DNA from: Ectocarpus siliculosus | Taxonomy: Eukaryota; Sar; Phaeophyceae; Ectocarpales; Ectocarpaceae | Assembly: GCA_000310025.1 (NCBI GenBank) | Contig: FN649728.1 | Location: forward strand, 2,447,556-2,511,555 | Reading direction: 5' to 3' | DNA length: 64,000 bases | Part shown: positions 62,001-64,000 of the stretch, piece after piece | How positions within the stretch are numbered: position 1 is the stretch's first letter | How the letters are laid out: every line of letters begins with the position of its first letter | Made by a program: the position numbers and the translations under genes | Notes under the pieces: model-generated | What the model saw: the letters and a program-made list of their open reading frames with translations, nothing else | What the model was told of the DNA's origin: nothing | Databases searched by the model: none

Positions 62001-64000
62001 CGGCTGGACCCTTCACGAGATAAAAAGAAGACTTCAGCACGCACACCAGGAGGAAGGTGGGGCACGAAAACCAATAAAAAGAAGAAAAGAGCCCTGGTGT
62101 TTACCCCTTCCTGTGTGACCCTGGATGGTTGTAGTTGTACGAAAAAATACACTGTAAAGTATAGTACTCTACATACACTGAAGAGGGTAGTACACGTCTC
62201 ACCACCAAAAATGGGGGGACTGTCGCCATAATAAATAGGACGAAAACACAACACAAACACATGCCCAAGTAAACGCTCGTCTACCTGGGGCTGAAACGGA
62301 GAACATCCTGGGGGGAAGGCGGGGTATTCCTTAACGTTTGCCTGCTCTACTAAGGAGTGGGTGTTTCGGACATTTGGCGCTTGGAAGGGTGACATAGTAC
62401 ATGGCAAGTAGCGCCAACAACGACCGCACTACGAAGAGATAACTTATGACGGTTGCTTCTTGAAGGTTTGTGAAACGAGCAGCTGAAAATGTCGTTGGCT
62501 TGCTCCGTTCTCCAAATGTGCGTAAGTTTAAATGGAAAACACGAACGAAAAAGCAAATATTGTCTTTTGTCTAACCGCCGGGGCAGGGGCACGTGATGCA
62601 CTTGCACGTGGCTCTAGGGGTGGGCACTCTGCAGCTATACACTGTTGGAAGCGCGGAGGGCGGGTGGCAGTACGTGGCCGCGGGAGAACCGTTTTCCGTA
62701 AGTGTGAAGACATCGCGCTAACTGCCGGGAGCCGTACGTTCTGTTCGTTTTTTTGCCGCTTCGGTGTTCTTGGTATGTATGTACCGATTCAGCTTCCTCA
62801 GTAACTTTCCCAATTGCTCTTGGTTTCCGTTGTTTCCAACCGAATGAGTAGTGTTTGGTTTCTATGTCTTCACCTGCCGCAGCGATCTGTTCCGGTCTGA
62901 TTTTGCACCGGGTTGACATTAGAGCCGCCATGGCATTCAAGCATGGGTTCCCAACACGCGAGTTTCGGCCTAAACGGAGCAATTACCCCATGCCCCTTTG
63001 CACCAGGACTTGGCAACAGCCATGGAGGATGGCACCGCTGGCGAGCTGGTCGCATCTTGTAACTACTGGACGCGCATGTCCACCATCTCTACAGAAAACT
63101 CAGGATGCTTATATGAGGAACCAACGTCTCATGCTGAAACCGATTTCAATGGAAATGAAGAGGGAAGTGCTGGTCGAAATGGTGTCACGGATGATGAGCT
63201 CGGTGTTACAGCTGGGACCAGGAAGTCATCAACGCTGAGCGGGGTGGAATGGGCCTCAAATCATCTCGAGAGTGGGAACGTGAAGGTCGAAGCCTCGGCG
63301 AGCGCGGCAGAGGTAAGCTGCGCATCGCAAGCCCACAGCCCAAGGCATGTTCAAGCAAGGTAGTTGCCACCCCTGTGGTGATCGGTGGGGTCAGTGGAGG
63401 CTCGCACCATGTGCGCGCGCGGTGTGCCATAGAGACGCGTCTGCTCTCGACGAGTCTGGAGAAGCGTTGGCAACGTCCCTCTGTCGTAGTCTCTCAGCTG
63501 ATATCATTTGGCACACTATTTTTTGTCGGGCAACCGGCCCCTTGTGGCACATGCGAGGACAGGGTTTGGAGGGAAAAATGGGCGTATAGAAGCCTGTGCA
63601 GTTTCACCCGAGTCTTACGTCCGCCTGTCTTGTCTGCCCGAAGGGCAGTGTTGCTCCCTGCAGGTAGAGACAAATGTCAGAAGTAGCGTTTTGCGCCCGC
63701 GAAAAAGCATCCAACAACCAGAAGCGCATGGATTAGGTCATCCAACACACAAAACCTACAATTTCACAGTTCGAGCTGCTGCTTCCTCGTCGCGCGTTGG
63801 CTTTCCGTTTCAGATCGAGGCAGCTTTAGAGCGGACAAGTAGAGAAATGCAAGCCCAAGAGATTCAAAGGCGAGGAATACCTGCCGACGGTGAGGGCGAC
63901 ATCAGTACGACGGCGAGCGTGGCAACAGAGGTCAGGGACGTCTGGGAAGGTTTTCAAGTACCGTTTTACCTTGCTTCATAAGCTAGGACATCCACTTTGC
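56098..64000 (+). CDS. Soluble-adenylyl-cyclase-like (class III) nucleotide cyclase, 3' end outside the window
   Basis: This probably makes cAMP from ATP. Exons read: 56098 or 56149 to 56343, 57852-57976, 60831-60933, 61294-61372, 61685-61785, 63007-63312 and 63814-63930. All junctions agree in phase. Exon 2 has LPTIVLRKLSRLTREE and the first catalytic strand FHGCAVVMLDM, with the first metal-binding aspartate. Exon 3 has FGAEQLKVVLNSFF, exon 4 has HEGDVLRLAGDALIVAF with the second aspartate, and exon 5 has RAALVSALCLKRLDG. The 'GD.L..AGDAL' form is typical of ADCY10/CyaB-like cyclases, which have two catalytic domains; only one is visible. The GF(T/S) residues normally just after the first aspartate are missing at the exon 2-3 join, so a small exon may be undetected in that intron, which holds a LINE. 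Exons 6 and 7 are acidic/serine-rich and less certain. The start codon is a choice between two in-frame ATGs. Confidence 0.78.
58490..60300 (+). mobile_element. 5'-truncated LINE (non-LTR retrotransposon) in a cyclase intron
   Basis: The visible part starts inside the reverse transcriptase at GQAGFRKKRGCVDHAF. Motif A (FFLDVKKAYDTVWRKGLW) follows, then LLEVVEAVRKGVKVGD and the catalytic FADD (MLFADDFVGM), a thumb-like region (YAGEVWEGNKKVVKELEAAQ), and a C-terminal zinc-knuckle-like CDCGFECEDRVHVVAEC. Endonuclease and the first reverse transcriptase motifs are missing. The frame is broken by two or three frameshifts (near 58770 and 58850, and near 59320) and by stops near 59074, 59119 and 59201, with another frame change near 59610. 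It is a dead copy, in the same direction as the host gene. A tRNA-like word (GGTCAATGGTCTAACCGCTA) lies at its 3' edge. Confidence 0.9.
60239..60296 (+). repeat. tRNA-like short repeat at the LINE 3' edge
   Basis: AACAATGCTCCGTCCTCTCG, AGGACGCGTGGTCAATGGTC and TAACCGCTAAGGCATGC match 32309-32360 closely and the 70-base repeat at 42255 more loosely. It may be the LINE's own 3' end or a separate repeat next to it. Confidence 0.65.
61849..61884 (+). repeat. Fragment of the SINE tRNA head
   Basis: GGTCGACCCGGTGGTCTAGTGGTATCCTCGA-type sequence matches the first 35 bases of the two SINEs, with a perfect A box (TGGTCTAGTGG). The B box and body are absent. It lies in a cyclase intron. Confidence 0.65.

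Overview
The window looks like a piece of an intron-rich, fairly GC-rich eukaryotic nuclear genome, most likely a brown alga such as Ectocarpus. That is an inference from the many short exons with GT-AG introns, the style of the ankyrin protein, the mix of channel and cyclase genes, and Copia, LINE and SINE elements around them. Three runs of N (18373-18472, 38264-38363, 49678-49846) show it is a draft assembly.

Layout. 430-3203 (+) holds the last exons of a gene that enters from the left, possibly CLEC16A-like. 3204-6976 has no gene I can support. 6977-8523 (-) is an ankyrin-repeat protein gene with one frame slip. 8524-20372 is gene-poor: an 88-base tandem repeat near 9.4 kb, weak exons of an unidentified minus-strand gene at 10.6-13.6 kb, and CAAGG/CAGGG-rich repeats with a gap and unreliable sequence at 16.5-18.9 kb. 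20373-38263 (-) is one large gene for a Slo/BK-type potassium channel. I could trace 23 exons covering S1-S6, the TVGYGD filter and two RCK domains; its 5' end is lost in a gap. 38364-46444 is a repeat island: two tRNA-derived SINEs, three copies of a CAA-tailed repeat, a mariner-like MITE, a second terminal-inverted-repeat element and short dispersed repeats. 46445-54511 is a full-length Ty1/Copia retrotransposon with matching LTRs and a 5-base target duplication. 56098 to beyond the right end (+) is a class III nucleotide cyclase gene resembling soluble adenylyl cyclase, with a 5'-truncated LINE in one intron.

How it fits together. The two well-supported signalling genes, a voltage-sensing potassium channel and a cAMP-producing cyclase, are ordinary host genes with large introns that have collected repeats. 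I see no shared regulation between them. The least explained material is the set of short repeat families: the SINE and the CAA-tailed family end in nearly the same sequence, a 70-base repeat occurs twice in opposite directions with one difference, and a MITE carries many copies of one heptamer.
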